This document shows, one piece after another, positions 47,373 through 56,835 of a stretch of DNA of 64,000 nt (position 1 is the stretch's first letter; each line of letters begins with the position of its first letter). Source of the stretch: Chitinimonas prasina (GTDB taxonomy: Bacteria; Pseudomonadota; Gammaproteobacteria; Burkholderiales; Chitinimonadaceae); contig NZ_BSOG01000001.1 of assembly GCF_030160395.1 (NCBI RefSeq), positions 152,117-216,116 of the forward strand. The letters are read 5' to 3'. The position numbers and the translations under genes were made by a program. Below the pieces are notes generated by a model. It was not told the origin of the DNA. It made no database searches and worked only from the letters and a program-made list of their open reading frames with translations.

Positions 47373-48074
47373 TCAAAGCGGGTTGGCGGCTTGGCCAAGA
47401 TGACGGGCAATGCCATCAAGCCGCTCTATTTCAGACTGTATGCGTGACTGCTCGCGCTGGCTGGTATTCACTGCCGCCAGCGTACTGGCCTCCAGCGCCG
47501 CCAAGGCACTGGCATTCTCTGCGGCGGCCAGTTGGGCGGCCTCCTGCAACTGGGCCATCTGCTCGGCAATCGAAGCACGCAGCCCTTCATAGTCCTTGGC
47601 CAGCGCAGCTTTCTGCACCTGCTCCTGCTCGCGCACCACAGCCACCGTCTCATTCAGCTTGGTCAAGTGGGCTTTCAGGGCTTGGACTTTACGGGTTGCG
47701 TCTTCCAGCACATCCTCAATCGCCCAGGAATCATCGGCCGCATCCAGCGCGGCAACGGCCGCCCGCTGGTTCACCGGGTCCATGGCGCGCAAGCCATCCA
47801 GTACTTTCAACAGGCGCTCTGCCGGAAAGGTAGTACCAGGCACACCAAATACCGCGTAGATGGATTCCAGCGGCGTGTTCTCGGCAATATGGTTGCTCAC
47901 GCCTTCCGCCGTCGCCTGCGGTATTGCCGGCGGCTTGGTTGCAGGGGGCTCAGGCACCGCCCGGCTAGTGCCCATCAGTTCAAAATCAAGCGGGGCAGCC
48001 ATGGGGGCGGCATCCGGCTCCACCGGATCCGGCTCGACCAATTTCGCTTTGATCAGAAAGCTCTTGAGTGACAC
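47373..48074 (-). CDS. Cytosolic coiled-coil protein, first gene of the PspA operon
   Basis: A 233-residue protein. An N-terminal basic segment is followed by a Pro-rich linker (~15-50), a small ~50-residue helical domain (HIAENTPLESIYAVFGVPGTTFPAERLLKVLDGLRAMDP) and a long C-terminal coiled coil (~110-225). It starts at a GTG with a good GGAG six bases upstream, and ends 25 bases before the LysM protein. No family is recognised. As first gene of the operon it may set its expression or act as an adaptor for the PspA-like protein. Confidence 0.7.
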   Translation of the reverse strand: MSLKSFLIKAKLVEPDPVEPDAAPMAAPLDFELMGTSRAVPEPPATKPPAIPQATAEGVSNHIAENTPLESIYAVFGVPGTTFPAERLLKVLDGLRAMDPVNQRAAVAALDAADDSWAIEDVLEDATRKVQALKAHLTKLNETVAVVREQEQVQKAALAKDYEGLRASIAEQMAQLQEAAQLAAAENASALAALEASTLAAVNTSQREQSRIQSEIERLDGIARHLGQAANPL

Positions 48075-48331
48075 GCTTTTCTCCAGAAAAGTTGGGCGGC
48101 TCGGGCATTAGTCAATCGCTAGCGCATGCACGCTGGGCCTTGCCTATATGCAACAAAAAATCTTAGCACAGCCCCCACCCCACACAAGGCGCCCCTGCGC
48201 AGGCAGGCTTGGGGGCCAAGCACAGTGCAAGGTGGCGCGGATACAGCACCGCCTGCACCATCAGCTTGATATCTAAGGCCTATCCAGCATGGGCCGCAGA
48301 TTCCGGCTCGCCCACAGCCAGCAAAACCCGC

Positions 48332-49621
48332 CTAGAAATAGTCGCGCAAACGGTAATATGACATACCCACGGCCTGAAATAGCGCGCCCAATTTCTCGCC
48401 ACCGGGAAAAGGCGGATTGCGCAAGGCGGTAAACAGCTTGAGATGGGTGTCGTCGCCCCGTATCGCCTCCGCCAGCACCCGGCCTGCCACGCAGGTCGGC
48501 ACAATGCCGTGACCAGAGAAGCCCTGCGCCCAGTAGACATCACCGTCGCAGCCAAAGTCCGGCGTACGCGGCATGGTGATGTCGATATGCCCACCCCAGG
48601 CGTGGGTTACCTTGGCCGACTGCAGTTGCGGAAACACCTTGAGCATGTCGGCGCGCATGCCCGCCGCCAGATTGCGCGGGGTCTTGCCGGTATAGGTGCA
48701 TTTGCCGCCAAACAGCAGGCGATGGTCTGCCGTCATGCGGAAATAATCGAGGATAAACTGGTTATCCGACACGGCATGGCCCGATGGCAGCAATTGCTTA
48801 GCCACCGTCTCGCCCAGCGGCTCGGTGGCGATGATATAGGTGCCGACTGGCAGCACCCTACTCTGCAGGCGGCTATCCAGCTTATCGATATAGGCATTGC
48901 AGGCCAGCACCAGCTTACCGGCCTGGATGCGGCCATGGCGGGTCTGCACGGTGACGCCATTGCTGCTACGGGCGTAGCCAGTGGCCTGGCTGTCTTCATG
49001 AATACGCACCCCAGCGGCTTCTGCCGCCCGGGCCAGGCCCAGTACATATTTGAGCGGGTGCAGGTGCCCCCCCTTGCTGTCGAGCAAGGCGGCCTGGTAG
49101 CGATCGGAGCCTATATGCTGCGGCAGTTCCGCCTTGGGTATGAAGCGCAGCCCCTCATAACCCCACTTGCTGGCCGCTTCTTCCTGCCAACCCGTCAGCA
49201 GGCCCACGCGCCGCTGCTGCACCGATGTCCACAAATGCCCCTCGGCCAGGTCGCAGTCGATATCGTGCCGGGCAATACGGCCGCGTATCTCGCCCGCCGC
49301 CTCCTGTATCAGCCGCCATACCTCGCGGGCGCCTGCCAGGCCCAATGCAGCCTCGAACGGCGGCATATCGCAGCTAAAGCCCAGGATGATCTGCCCACCA
49401 TTACGGCCGGATGCCCCCCAGCCCACCCGGCTGGCTTCTATCACCGCCACTTTGAGGCCAGCCTCGGCCAGATTGAGCGCGGTATAGAGGCCGGTAAAGC
49501 CGGCGCCGACTATGACCACGTCGGCATCCACCTCGCCCTCCAAGCGGGGCCGCCGCACCTGCTGCTCCTGGCTGCTGACGCTGTAATAGCTATCCAGATA
49601 ATCTGTGCCCTGCTGAAACAT
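48332..49621 (-). CDS. FAD-dependent amine oxidase, PuuB/DAO-like
   Basis: A 429-residue DAO-family flavoprotein. The dinucleotide-binding ADVVIVGAGFTGLYTALNLA is near residue 40, with ASRVGWGASGRNGGQI following. The C-terminal FAD-contact segment is YWAQGFSGHGIVPTCVAGRVLAEAI. It closely resembles gamma-glutamylputrescine oxidase (PuuB) of the putrescine pathway. The divergent neighbour is an ornithine/lysine decarboxylase, which supports a polyamine role. The other Puu genes are not here. Substrate remains inferred. Confidence 0.85.
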   Translation of the reverse strand: MFQQGTDYLDSYYSVSSQEQQVRRPRLEGEVDADVVIVGAGFTGLYTALNLAEAGLKVAVIEASRVGWGASGRNGGQIILGFSCDMPPFEAALGLAGAREVWRLIQEAAGEIRGRIARHDIDCDLAEGHLWTSVQQRRVGLLTGWQEEAASKWGYEGLRFIPKAELPQHIGSDRYQAALLDSKGGHLHPLKYVLGLARAAEAAGVRIHEDSQATGYARSSNGVTVQTRHGRIQAGKLVLACNAYIDKLDSRLQSRVLPVGTYIIATEPLGETVAKQLLPSGHAVSDNQFILDYFRMTADHRLLFGGKCTYTGKTPRNLAAGMRADMLKVFPQLQSAKVTHAWGGHIDITMPRTPDFGCDGDVYWAQGFSGHGIVPTCVAGRVLAEAIRGDDTHLKLFTALRNPPFPGGEKLGALFQAVGMSYYRLRDYF

Positions 49622-49777
49622 GCCGCGTGTCTCCTGCTTATCATTTTGATGGCGGCGGCCATTATGGCGAAGCAGCGTTGCGCTGTCGCCACCGCCGCGT
49701 AGCAGTGCCCTGCCACGCTACAACAATTCAGGCCGCTGCTCTAAACTGCCGCGTCCTGCAAACCGAGTACGATAGTC

Positions 49778-50914
49778 ATGCGCCGCAGCTTTGACCCCCA
49801 CCGCGAACCCCAAGCCGATTTCAATCTGGTGCGCCAGCAACTGCAGCACGGCTATCAAGGCCCCTTTCTGTTGATGGACAGCGACGTATTGCGCGAGAAA
49901 GTCCGCCGCTTCAAGGCCGCGCTGCCCCGCGTAACGCCGCACTACGCCGTCAAGTGCAATCCCACCCAGGCGGTGCTGGCGGTATTGCACGAGGAAGGTG
50001 CAGGCTTTGAGATCGCCTCACCGGCCGAGCTGGATGCCTGCCTGGCCCTGGGTGTGCCCGCAGAGACGCTGTACTTCAGCAACCCCATGCGCGCGCGCGA
50101 AGCCATCGCCCTGGCAGCAAAGGCTGGCGTGCAATGGTATGTAGTGGATTCGGTCAGCGAGCTGCGCAAGGTGCATGGCATCAAGCCCGACGCCAGCTTC
50201 TACCTGCGCCTGCACACCAGCAACGAAGGCTCGGTCTCGCCTTTGTCAGAAAAATTCGGCGTGTTCGAAGAGGAGATCGAGGCCATCCTGGACGAAGCCG
50301 TCAAGCTCGGCGCCGACTTGGCCGGCGCCACCTTCCACGCCGGCTCGCAATGCCTCAATCCGGACAACTGGCGCATAGGCATAGAAGCCGCCGTCGCACT
50401 GTTCGACACCATGCGCACCCGGGGCCTCAAGCCCCGCCTGCTCAACCTGGGCGGCGGCTTCCCGGTCGAGCACCGGGCCGCCATCCCATCGATACGGCAG
50501 ATTGCCGAGATCATCAACGCCGCCCTCGTCGCGGTACCCGACGATATCCGCATCATGGCCGAGCCCGGCCGCTTCCTGGTATCCGACGCCGGCTGGCTGG
50601 TAACCCGCGTCATCGGCCAGACCGTACGCAAAGGCCAACCCTGGGCCTATCTCGACGCCGGCGTGTTCAACGGCCTGCTGGAAACCACCACCGGCATCGA
50701 ATACGACATGCGCAGCGACCGCCAGGGCGATATCGTACCCTGGGTGGTGGCCGGCCCCACCTGCGATTCTATGGACATCTGCACCCGCAGCCAGCCCCTG
50801 CCAGCCGACCTGACCGAAGGCGACTTCGTCTATGTACGCAATGCCGGCGCCTACAGCAACGCCTGCGGCTCCACCTTCAACGGTTTTGCCTTGCCTGAAG
50901 TGATTGTGGTGTAG
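49778..50914 (+). CDS. Type III PLP-dependent decarboxylase (ornithine/lysine-decarboxylase family)
   Basis: A 378-residue alanine-racemase-fold decarboxylase, close to bacterial ODC/LDC. The PLP lysine is in HYAVKCNP (~57). The phosphate-binding GGG is in LNLGGGFPVEH, EPGRF follows, and the subunit-interface catalytic cysteine is in GPTCDSMD. It makes putrescine (or cadaverine) from ornithine (or lysine). It is eukaryotic-type, unlike E. coli SpeC. Divergent from a PuuB-like oxidase, it suggests paired polyamine synthesis and breakdown. Convergent with lipA across a hairpin. Confidence 0.92.
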   Translation: MRRSFDPHREPQADFNLVRQQLQHGYQGPFLLMDSDVLREKVRRFKAALPRVTPHYAVKCNPTQAVLAVLHEEGAGFEIASPAELDACLALGVPAETLYFSNPMRAREAIALAAKAGVQWYVVDSVSELRKVHGIKPDASFYLRLHTSNEGSVSPLSEKFGVFEEEIEAILDEAVKLGADLAGATFHAGSQCLNPDNWRIGIEAAVALFDTMRTRGLKPRLLNLGGGFPVEHRAAIPSIRQIAEIINAALVAVPDDIRIMAEPGRFLVSDAGWLVTRVIGQTVRKGQPWAYLDAGVFNGLLETTTGIEYDMRSDRQGDIVPWVVAGPTCDSMDICTRSQPLPADLTEGDFVYVRNAGAYSNACGSTFNGFALPEVIVV

Positions 50915-51064
50915 CGGACTTGCGGGGGTAGGCAAACTGCAGGGGGCCGTCTTGTGTTTAGCACCGCGTTGAGACCATCCAGGCACGGCGGTTTCAAAAC
51001 GCTAATGCAACTGTCAAGTTGTCAAACGTCGTCGTAACTCCACTGGACACCCTCACGCAGAAGA

Positions 51065-51083
51065 AAGCCGCCAACGGCGGCTT
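51065..51083 (-). terminator. Intrinsic terminator downstream of lipA (minus strand)
   Basis: AAGCCGCC / GGCGGCTT, 8-bp stem with a three-base loop; on the minus strand it is followed by a T-rich run (TTCTTCT). It lies ~80 bases after the lipA stop. Confidence 0.7.
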
Positions 51084-51160
51084 CCCTTACTATCCATACA
51101 ACCGCTCATACTCAGTCGCTTTTATCGCTATCATCGTCGCGCTGAGCGAAGGTGCCTGCA

Positions 51161-52132
51161 TTACAAACCTGCGTCATGCGCCTGCTGATCTGCATGGTAG
51201 GAGCTACGCACCAGCGCGCCGACGGCAGCATGCTTGAAGCCCATGCGGTAGGCCTCGGCCTCGAATGCCTTGAACTGGTCGGGGGTGACATAGCGCAGCA
51301 CTGGCAGGTGGGAGTTCGACGGTGCCAGGTACTGGCCTATGGTGATCATGTCGATATCGTGGGCGCGCATGTCGCGCATCACTTCCAGCACCTCTTCATC
51401 GGTCTCGCCCAGGCCCACCATAATGCCGCTCTTGGTCGCTACATTCGGGTTGAGCGCCTTGTAGTCCTTCAGCAGCTTGAGCGAATGCAGGTAATCGGAG
51501 CCTGGCCGTGCCTGCTTGTAGAGGCGCGGCGCGGTTTCCAGGTTGTGGTTCATCACGTCTGGCGCCGTCTTGGTCAGGATATCGATGGCGATATCGAGCC
51601 GGCCGCGGAAATCCGGCACCAGCACTTCGATCTGGGTGCCGGGCGACAATTCGCGGGTCAGGCTGATGCAATCGGCAAAATGCTGGGCACCGCCGTCGCG
51701 CAAGTCGTCCCGGTCCACCGAGGTAATCACCACATACTTGAGCCGCAGTGCGGCGATGGTCTCTGCCAGGTGGCGCGGTTCGTTGGTATCCAGCGGATTG
51801 GGGCGGCCGTGGCCCACATCGCAGAAGGGGCAACGGCGGGTACAGATGTCGCCCATGATCATGAAGGTGGCCGTACCCTTGCCGAAGCACTCGCCGATAT
51901 TGGGGCAGCTGGCTTCTTCGCACACCGAGTGCAGCTTCTGCTCGCGCAGGATGTTCTTGATCTCGTAAAAACGGCTGCCACTGGGCGCCTTGACGCGTAT
52001 CCAGTCTGGTTTTTCCAGCGGTTTGTCCAGCGGCACGATCTTGATGGGAATGCGGGCAGTCTTGGCCTCGCCCTTGAGCTTGACGCCTTGCTCGGCGCGG
52101 GCGGGCGGGGTAGTAACGACGGGCGAGGACAT
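51161..52132 (-). CDS. lipA: Lipoyl synthase
   Basis: A 323-residue radical-SAM enzyme inserting two sulphurs into octanoyl groups on E2 and GcvH lipoyl domains. The auxiliary cluster cysteines are in [12 protein letters not shown] (CX4CX5C), the SAM cluster in CTRRCPFC, and the C-terminal Arg-Ser-Ser-Tyr (RSSYHAD) is present. ATG 52132 is chosen; a longer frame to 52234 reads through the promoter region. It lies 175 bases after the octanoyltransferase gene (lipB), the standard pairing for de novo lipoate synthesis. Confidence 0.97.
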   Translation of the reverse strand: MSSPVVTTPPARAEQGVKLKGEAKTARIPIKIVPLDKPLEKPDWIRVKAPSGSRFYEIKNILREQKLHSVCEEASCPNIGECFGKGTATFMIMGDICTRRCPFCDVGHGRPNPLDTNEPRHLAETIAALRLKYVVITSVDRDDLRDGGAQHFADCISLTRELSPGTQIEVLVPDFRGRLDIAIDILTKTAPDVMNHNLETAPRLYKQARPGSDYLHSLKLLKDYKALNPNVATKSGIMVGLGETDEEVLEVMRDMRAHDIDMITIGQYLAPSNSHLPVLRYVTPDQFKAFEAEAYRMGFKHAAVGALVRSSYHADQQAHDAGL

Positions 52133-52307
52133 GCTTGGGGGTTCTTTCTTTGTTATGGATACGACCGCAGGCCACCCTGGATCGCAACGCGACATGGCGC
52201 ACAGGATGTATCGCTTCGCCCCCCAGCCATGCAAGGCCGATACGATAGATGTGCGCTGCGCCTTGCGTAGACCAAGCAGCTTGCAGCTGCACCCTTATAT
52301 AAGCAGC

Positions 52308-53438
52308 TCAGCTAGCGGCCGGCTTGGCGCTCAGGGCGTAGTCTGCTGGCGAGGCAGTACCTTCCTGCCCCAGCAAGGCATTGATTTTAGCGGCCAATTG
52401 CGGCGCAAGCGAGGCCGGCGTTTCCCGAATGCCGAAATCGGCCAGCTGTATCACCCGCAAACCGGCGTAACCACAGGGGTTGATCTGGCTGAACGGCGAC
52501 AGGTCCATGTCCACATTCAGGGCCAGGCCGTGATAGCACTTGCCATCGCGTATGCGCAGGCCCAGCGAAGCGATCTTGGCTTCATCCACATAGACGCCGG
52601 GGGCATCTTCCTTGCCATAGGCGCGTATGCCGTGGTCTGCCAGCAGATCGATGATGCTTTGCTCGATACGGCGCACCATCTCGCGCACACCCAGCTTGCG
52701 GCGACCCAGATCCATCAGCAGATAGCCTATCAGTTGCCCTGGGCCGTGGTAGGTCACCTGGCCGCCACGGTCTATCGGCACGATGGGGATATTGCTTCTT
52801 TGCAGCACGTGTTCCGGCTTGCCGGCCTGGCCTTGCGTAAACACCGGCGGGTGTTCCAGCAGCCAGAGCTCATCGGTGGTGTTGCCATTGCGGTGGCTGG
52901 TCATGGTCTGCATGGCACGCCAGGTCGGGATGTATTCCTGCGTCCCCAGCCAGCGGCTTGCTACGGTCGATCCGGCCAGCATGATCTCGTCCTGCAGCAG
53001 CATCAAGGGCAGTTGCCTGCCTTCGGGCTGGGATGGCAGCATGCCTATGGTGCGGGCGCCAAAGCGGTGATAGAAGGTTTCAGCCTTGGGTTCGGCGGCA
53101 ATCAGCAAGGGCTCGCTGCGGCCCAGGTGCTGCCTGGCAGCCGCCAGCAGTTGGCGCCCCAGGCCTTGTCCCATGGTGCCCGGCAATACCCAGCAATGGG
53201 TCAGCTCGGCCAGGCCGTCTACCCGTTCCACCATGGCAAAACCCACCGTTTCGCCGCCAGTTTCGGCCACCACGGCCCAATTGGCAGCCAGCTCCGGCTC
53301 GGTGACGGTCAATCCGTCACGCCAAAGCGCCAGCCATTCTGCCGGGTAGCCCCAGTGGGCCTTGGCTGCATGGGCAATGGCGCTAAGTGCCGCGGCCGCT
53401 CCCGGCCGCGCCGGGCGTAAGCTAAAGCCTGCACTCAT
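52308..53438 (-). CDS. lipB: GNAT acetyltransferase fused to LipB octanoyltransferase
   Basis: A 376-residue fusion. Residues 1-150 form a GNAT domain: [34 protein letters not shown] holds the acetyl-CoA-binding Gln/Gly-x-Gly-x-Gly/Ala motif. Residues ~153-376 form a complete LipB with [13 protein letters not shown], Lys288 in [10 protein letters not shown] and Cys322 in NPCGYAGL; their 34-residue spacing equals that of E. coli LipB (Lys135/Cys169). LipB moves octanoyl from ACP to lipoyl domains. An internal ATG at 52982 with AGGA seven bases upstream could also give LipB alone. The start at 53438 overlaps the ybeD stop (ATGA). The domain junction has no stop. Confidence 0.9.
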   Translation of the reverse strand: MSAGFSLRPARPGAAAALSAIAHAAKAHWGYPAEWLALWRDGLTVTEPELAANWAVVAETGGETVGFAMVERVDGLAELTHCWVLPGTMGQGLGRQLLAAARQHLGRSEPLLIAAEPKAETFYHRFGARTIGMLPSQPEGRQLPLMLLQDEIMLAGSTVASRWLGTQEYIPTWRAMQTMTSHRNGNTTDELWLLEHPPVFTQGQAGKPEHVLQRSNIPIVPIDRGGQVTYHGPGQLIGYLLMDLGRRKLGVREMVRRIEQSIIDLLADHGIRAYGKEDAPGVYVDEAKIASLGLRIRDGKCYHGLALNVDMDLSPFSQINPCGYAGLRVIQLADFGIRETPASLAPQLAAKINALLGQEGTASPADYALSAKPAAS

Positions 53439-53704
53439 AGCACGTATTTCACCATGGGGTGTCCGGTCACGGCGCGATAGATTTCATCCAGCTGGGCCTG
53501 CGAGATGGCCGTCACCGTGACAGTCAGCGACACATAATTGCCGCCTGAACTGATACGCAGCTCGATATCCTCGGCCACGATATCCGGCGCATGCACCCGT
53601 ACCAGCTCGAATATGGTCTGCGAAAATTCATCATGCCGCGCACCCATCACCTTGATGGGGAAACGCGTTGGAAACTCGAGCAGGGGTTTATCCTGTTCAC
53701 TCAT
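53435..53704 (-). CDS. ybeD: YbeD (DUF493) regulatory-like protein
   Basis: An 89-residue ferredoxin-like fold protein of the DUF493/YbeD family: [20 protein letters not shown], then [19 protein letters not shown], then [14 protein letters not shown]. It sits directly upstream of lipB in most proteobacteria, as here (ATGA overlap), and three bases after the transaminase stop. Its role is not established; it resembles the ACT-like regulatory fold. Confidence 0.95.
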   Translation of the reverse strand: MSEQDKPLLEFPTRFPIKVMGARHDEFSQTIFELVRVHAPDIVAEDIELRISSGGNYVSLTVTVTAISQAQLDEIYRAVTGHPMVKYVL

Positions 53705-53707
53705 CGT

Positions 53708-54565
53708 CTATTCCTTTCCTGCCCGCATCACGGTGCGTTTGAAATCCTGGTAGTACTGGTCCAACTGCCTGGCCATGGGGCCGACACAGCCATCGCCCAC
53801 TGCCTGGCCATCGAGTTCCACGATGGCCAGCACCTCCCGAGTGGAGCTGGTCATCCACAGCTCATCGGCATTGCGCACCTCTGCCTCGGTCACCGGGCGT
53901 ACCTCCATGGGTACACCATGCTGGCGCGCAAGCTCTATTACCAGGTCGTAGGTAATGCCCGGCAGTATCAAATGGTTCTTGGGTGGGCAGGCGATCACGC
54001 CCTGCTTCACCACAAATACATTGCTTGCCGCACCCTCAGACAGCATGCCATCGCGGAACATCAGGCACTCGGCACAGCCTTGCTGTTTGGCCGCCTCGCG
54101 CAGCAGCACCGTGGGCAGCAGGTTGAGCGATTTGATATCGCAACGCAGCCAGCGGAAATCGGCATGACTGATGGCGCGCACACCCTTTGCCTTGGCCTCG
54201 GGCGATGGCGTGACCAGCGGGCTGGGGTTGATCAGCACAGTGGGGGCCACGCCAGCAGGGAAGGGAAAATCCCGCTCGCCGGCATTGCCGCGTGTCACAT
54301 GCAGGTAAACGGACTGATCATCGTAGGCCTGCAGTCGTATCACCTCGCGCACCAGCTCTGCCCATTGCAGCGGTGTGTGCGGGTTGGGCAGCGAGATGGC
54401 TGCCAGGCTGGCGTCCAGCCGGGCCAGATGCTCATCCAGCCGGAACGGATTGCGCGAGTAGACAGGGATCACCTCGTACACCCCGTCGCCAAACAGGCAG
54501 CCGCGATCAAGCGCCGAGATCATGGCATCTTCAGCACGGCAAAACCGGCCATTCAGATAAAGCAT
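53708..54565 (-). CDS. dat: D-amino acid transaminase (class IV)
   Basis: A 285-residue fold-type IV PLP transaminase. The PLP Lys145 is in RCDIKSLNLL, the same number as Bacillus D-alanine transaminase. FGDGVYEVIPVY at the start, SEGAASNVFVV and the TSSTREVLAIVELDG end are typical. It interconverts D-alanine and D-glutamate, linking to cell-wall precursors. It lies in an operon with ybeD-lipB downstream and a GNAT and PBP5 gene upstream, a block conserved in betaproteobacteria. Confidence 0.93.
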   Translation of the reverse strand: MLYLNGRFCRAEDAMISALDRGCLFGDGVYEVIPVYSRNPFRLDEHLARLDASLAAISLPNPHTPLQWAELVREVIRLQAYDDQSVYLHVTRGNAGERDFPFPAGVAPTVLINPSPLVTPSPEAKAKGVRAISHADFRWLRCDIKSLNLLPTVLLREAAKQQGCAECLMFRDGMLSEGAASNVFVVKQGVIACPPKNHLILPGITYDLVIELARQHGVPMEVRPVTEAEVRNADELWMTSSTREVLAIVELDGQAVGDGCVGPMARQLDQYYQDFKRTVMRAGKE

Positions 54566-54574
54566 TGCTAGCCC

Positions 54575-55042
54575 TTAGAGAGACTTGGAAAACGCCTGCT
54601 GCTGCTTGATAGCGGTATAGCCCAAACTCAGGTAGAAACAGTGTGCCTCGGGCCGCTCCATACCAGAGCGCAGGGTGATCCGGCCCACAGCCTGGGTGCG
54701 AGCCCAGTCCTCCAGACCGGCCATCAACGCCCGCCCCAGCCCCTGGCCACGGCAGGCGACGTCCACCACCAGGCCACCCACTTCCACCGCCGGCTCCGCC
54801 TCCAGCACCACCCGCACATAGCCATGTACCCAGCCCAGTATCTGCCCCTGGGCATCGGCTACTACCAGCACCCTGTGGTCTGGTCTGGCCAGCATGAATT
54901 GCAAATTGTGGCCAAGCAGCTGATTTTCAATGGGATAGCCCAATTGCGCCGATAGGCGGATCAAGCCCGCCTGATCGGCCAAAACCACCGGGCGCAGCGA
55001 CCACCCCGGCTTAGCTACCTTGGCGTCTGTCCCTGCTTTCAC
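54575..55042 (-). CDS. GNAT N-acetyltransferase
   Basis: A 155-residue GNAT protein: the VEVGGLVVDVACRGQGLGRALMAGLEDWA segment carries the acetyl-CoA motif A (R-x-x-G-x-G/A), followed by a HCFYLSLGYTAIKQQQAF motif B. It begins at a GTG. It sits nine bases upstream of dat and 33 bases downstream of the PBP5 gene. Acceptor unknown. Confidence 0.88.
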   Translation of the reverse strand: MKAGTDAKVAKPGWSLRPVVLADQAGLIRLSAQLGYPIENQLLGHNLQFMLARPDHRVLVVADAQGQILGWVHGYVRVVLEAEPAVEVGGLVVDVACRGQGLGRALMAGLEDWARTQAVGRITLRSGMERPEAHCFYLSLGYTAIKQQQAFSKSL

Positions 55043-55075
55043 GACCTATCCATGACTCCGGTCCAGCACAGGCGC

Positions 55076-56206
55076 TCAGTTGAACCACAGCTTGACGCTA
55101 TCGACACTACGACCGAAGAAACCAGCCTCTGGCACGGCAGTCAGTACCTTAAGCGGCAGCTCGGCCAAGGGCTGGCCATCCACGCTCAACTTGATGCTGC
55201 CCACCACCTGGCCTGCCGCCACCGGCGCGGTCAAATGCGGCTTGAGCAGTACCTGTTTCTGCAGGCGGGCCGAGGCTCCCTTGGCCACCGCCACATACTG
55301 ATCGGTATCAAAACCGACCGGCACCGTATTGCTGGCCCCCTTGTACACCTTGACCTGGCTCACTGGCTGACGGGCCGCGAACAGCTTGGGCACGTCGAAG
55401 AACTGCATGCCATAGCCTAGCAGGCGGGCGCTTTCATTGGCACGGGTCACATCAGAATCCGTACCCAGCACCACACTGAGCACCCGCCGCTGTCCGTCGC
55501 GCTTGCTTGCCACCAGGCAGTAGCCTGCGCTGTCGGTGTGGCCGGTCTTCATGCCATCGACTTGTGGATCGCGGTACAGCAACAGGTTGCGATTGGGCTG
55601 GGAGATATTGTTGTAACGGAAATCCCGCATCGAGTAGATGGGATAGTGCTGCGGAAAATCGCGGATGATGGCGGCTGCCAGGATGCCCAGGTCGCGCGCT
55701 GTGGTGTAGTGCTGCGGATCAGGCAGGCCGGTGGAGTTCATGAAGTGGGTGTTCTTCATGCCCAGCCGGGCTGCCTGCTGGTTCATCATGCCGGCAAAGG
55801 TTTCCTCGGTGCCGGCGATGGCTTCGGCCAGCGTCACGCAGGCATCGTTGCCGCTCTGCACGATCATTCCCTTGATCATGTCGCTGACCGAGGCTGGCTT
55901 CTTGGGATCAAGAAACATGCGCGACCCTTCGGTGCGCCAGCCTTTTTCCGATACCGTAAATTGCTGATCCATCTTGATGCGGCCTTCCTTCAACGCCTGG
56001 AAGGTCAGGTAGGCCGTCATCAACTTGGTCAGGGAGGCCGGTTCAATACGGCGGTCGGCATCCTTGGCAGCCAGGGTGGTACCGCTATTGAAGTCCAGCA
56101 GCAAATAGGCAGTTGCCGACAGATCAGGGGCGGGCGGCACGGGCAATGCAGCAGCACCAGCCTGGACGGACAAGGCGACGGCCAGGGCAATCAGGGTATT
56201 TTTCAT
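55076..56206 (-). CDS. dacC: D-alanyl-D-alanine carboxypeptidase (PBP5/6 family)
   Basis: A 376-residue penicillin-binding protein. A signal peptide (~1-20) is followed by the S11 peptidase domain with SLTK (58-61, catalytic Ser58), SGN (~118) and KTG (~220) motifs. A C-terminal PBP5-type domain ends in an amphipathic anchor (SVDSVKLWFN). It trims D-Ala from pentapeptides in the periplasm. Genomic position beside dat and lipB is conserved. Whether it is DacA-, DacC- or DacD-like cannot be decided. Confidence 0.93.
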   Translation of the reverse strand: MKNTLIALAVALSVQAGAAALPVPPAPDLSATAYLLLDFNSGTTLAAKDADRRIEPASLTKLMTAYLTFQALKEGRIKMDQQFTVSEKGWRTEGSRMFLDPKKPASVSDMIKGMIVQSGNDACVTLAEAIAGTEETFAGMMNQQAARLGMKNTHFMNSTGLPDPQHYTTARDLGILAAAIIRDFPQHYPIYSMRDFRYNNISQPNRNLLLYRDPQVDGMKTGHTDSAGYCLVASKRDGQRRVLSVVLGTDSDVTRANESARLLGYGMQFFDVPKLFAARQPVSQVKVYKGASNTVPVGFDTDQYVAVAKGASARLQKQVLLKPHLTAPVAAGQVVGSIKLSVDGQPLAELPLKVLTAVPEAGFFGRSVDSVKLWFN

Positions 56207-56415
56207 GCGGGATATAAGGCGGAATGATGCGAGAACGCAGGATTATAAAGCAATCGCCCGCGCTAACCGGTGCGGTCGATTCCGAAATCGCAATTAGATT
56301 GCCGATACCGTTGCGACTCGCGCAGCGCGGCGATGTTCCCCAGCCACAGCGTTGTTCCGGCTGTATCACCCTGCGGACCTGGCGGGACGTTGTGCCAGTT
56401 GCACCGATGGCTGGA

Positions 56416-56835
56416 TCAGGCCCCTGCCACGAACCGTACCTCTATCCGCCCGGCCTGGCTATCCAGCCACAGCAGCCAGTCGCGGCGTCCCTGTACGCAG
56501 AGCGGTAGCACCACCTGGGCTGCGGCCACCCCGCCCGGCTCATCATTGAGTGGTAGCGCTATCGGGCCCATATCCATCCCTACCATGCCAAAGCGAGCGG
56601 TGATCGGCCCGGCCAGGCCGCGCACCTCCAGCTGAAATGGCTTGAGGGCAGAGGGAAGCTGCAAGGCTCGGACCTCCACCACCTGCGTACCATAGGGGAT
56701 GCGGCAGGGCTGAGTCAGATCAGCGCAACTGGCCGTCAGCACCGAGGGCGGGGCCACGGGCCGCAGGCGATTGGCCAGCAGTAGCAGGGCCGTCAGGCTG
56801 GCCACTGTCATCAATAACCAGCCGGCGTGCTTCAT
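56416..56835 (-). CDS. Small secreted/membrane-anchored protein, unknown
   Basis: A 139-residue protein with one N-terminal hydrophobic segment (WLLMTVASLTALLLLANRL) acting as a signal anchor. The rest is a beta-rich extracytoplasmic domain with two cysteines in SCADLTQPCRIPYG, then MVGMDMGPIALPLN and a late LPLCVQGRRDWLLWL. It overlaps the Nudix-ThiE stop (ATGA), so it belongs to the argJ operon's 3' end. No family recognised; the GMDMG pattern faintly recalls FixH/YtkA-like domains. Confidence 0.7.
   Translation of the reverse strand: MKHAGWLLMTVASLTALLLLANRLRPVAPPSVLTASCADLTQPCRIPYGTQVVEVRALQLPSALKPFQLEVRGLAGPITARFGMVGMDMGPIALPLNDEPGGVAAAQVVLPLCVQGRRDWLLWLDSQAGRIEVRFVAGA

Noticed and set aside
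48075-48331. Sigma-54 (PspF-type) promoter before the PspA-like operon
   Set aside because: I looked for GG-N10-GC with TGGCAC/TTGC character on the minus strand and found no convincing match, so PspF-like control is not supported.
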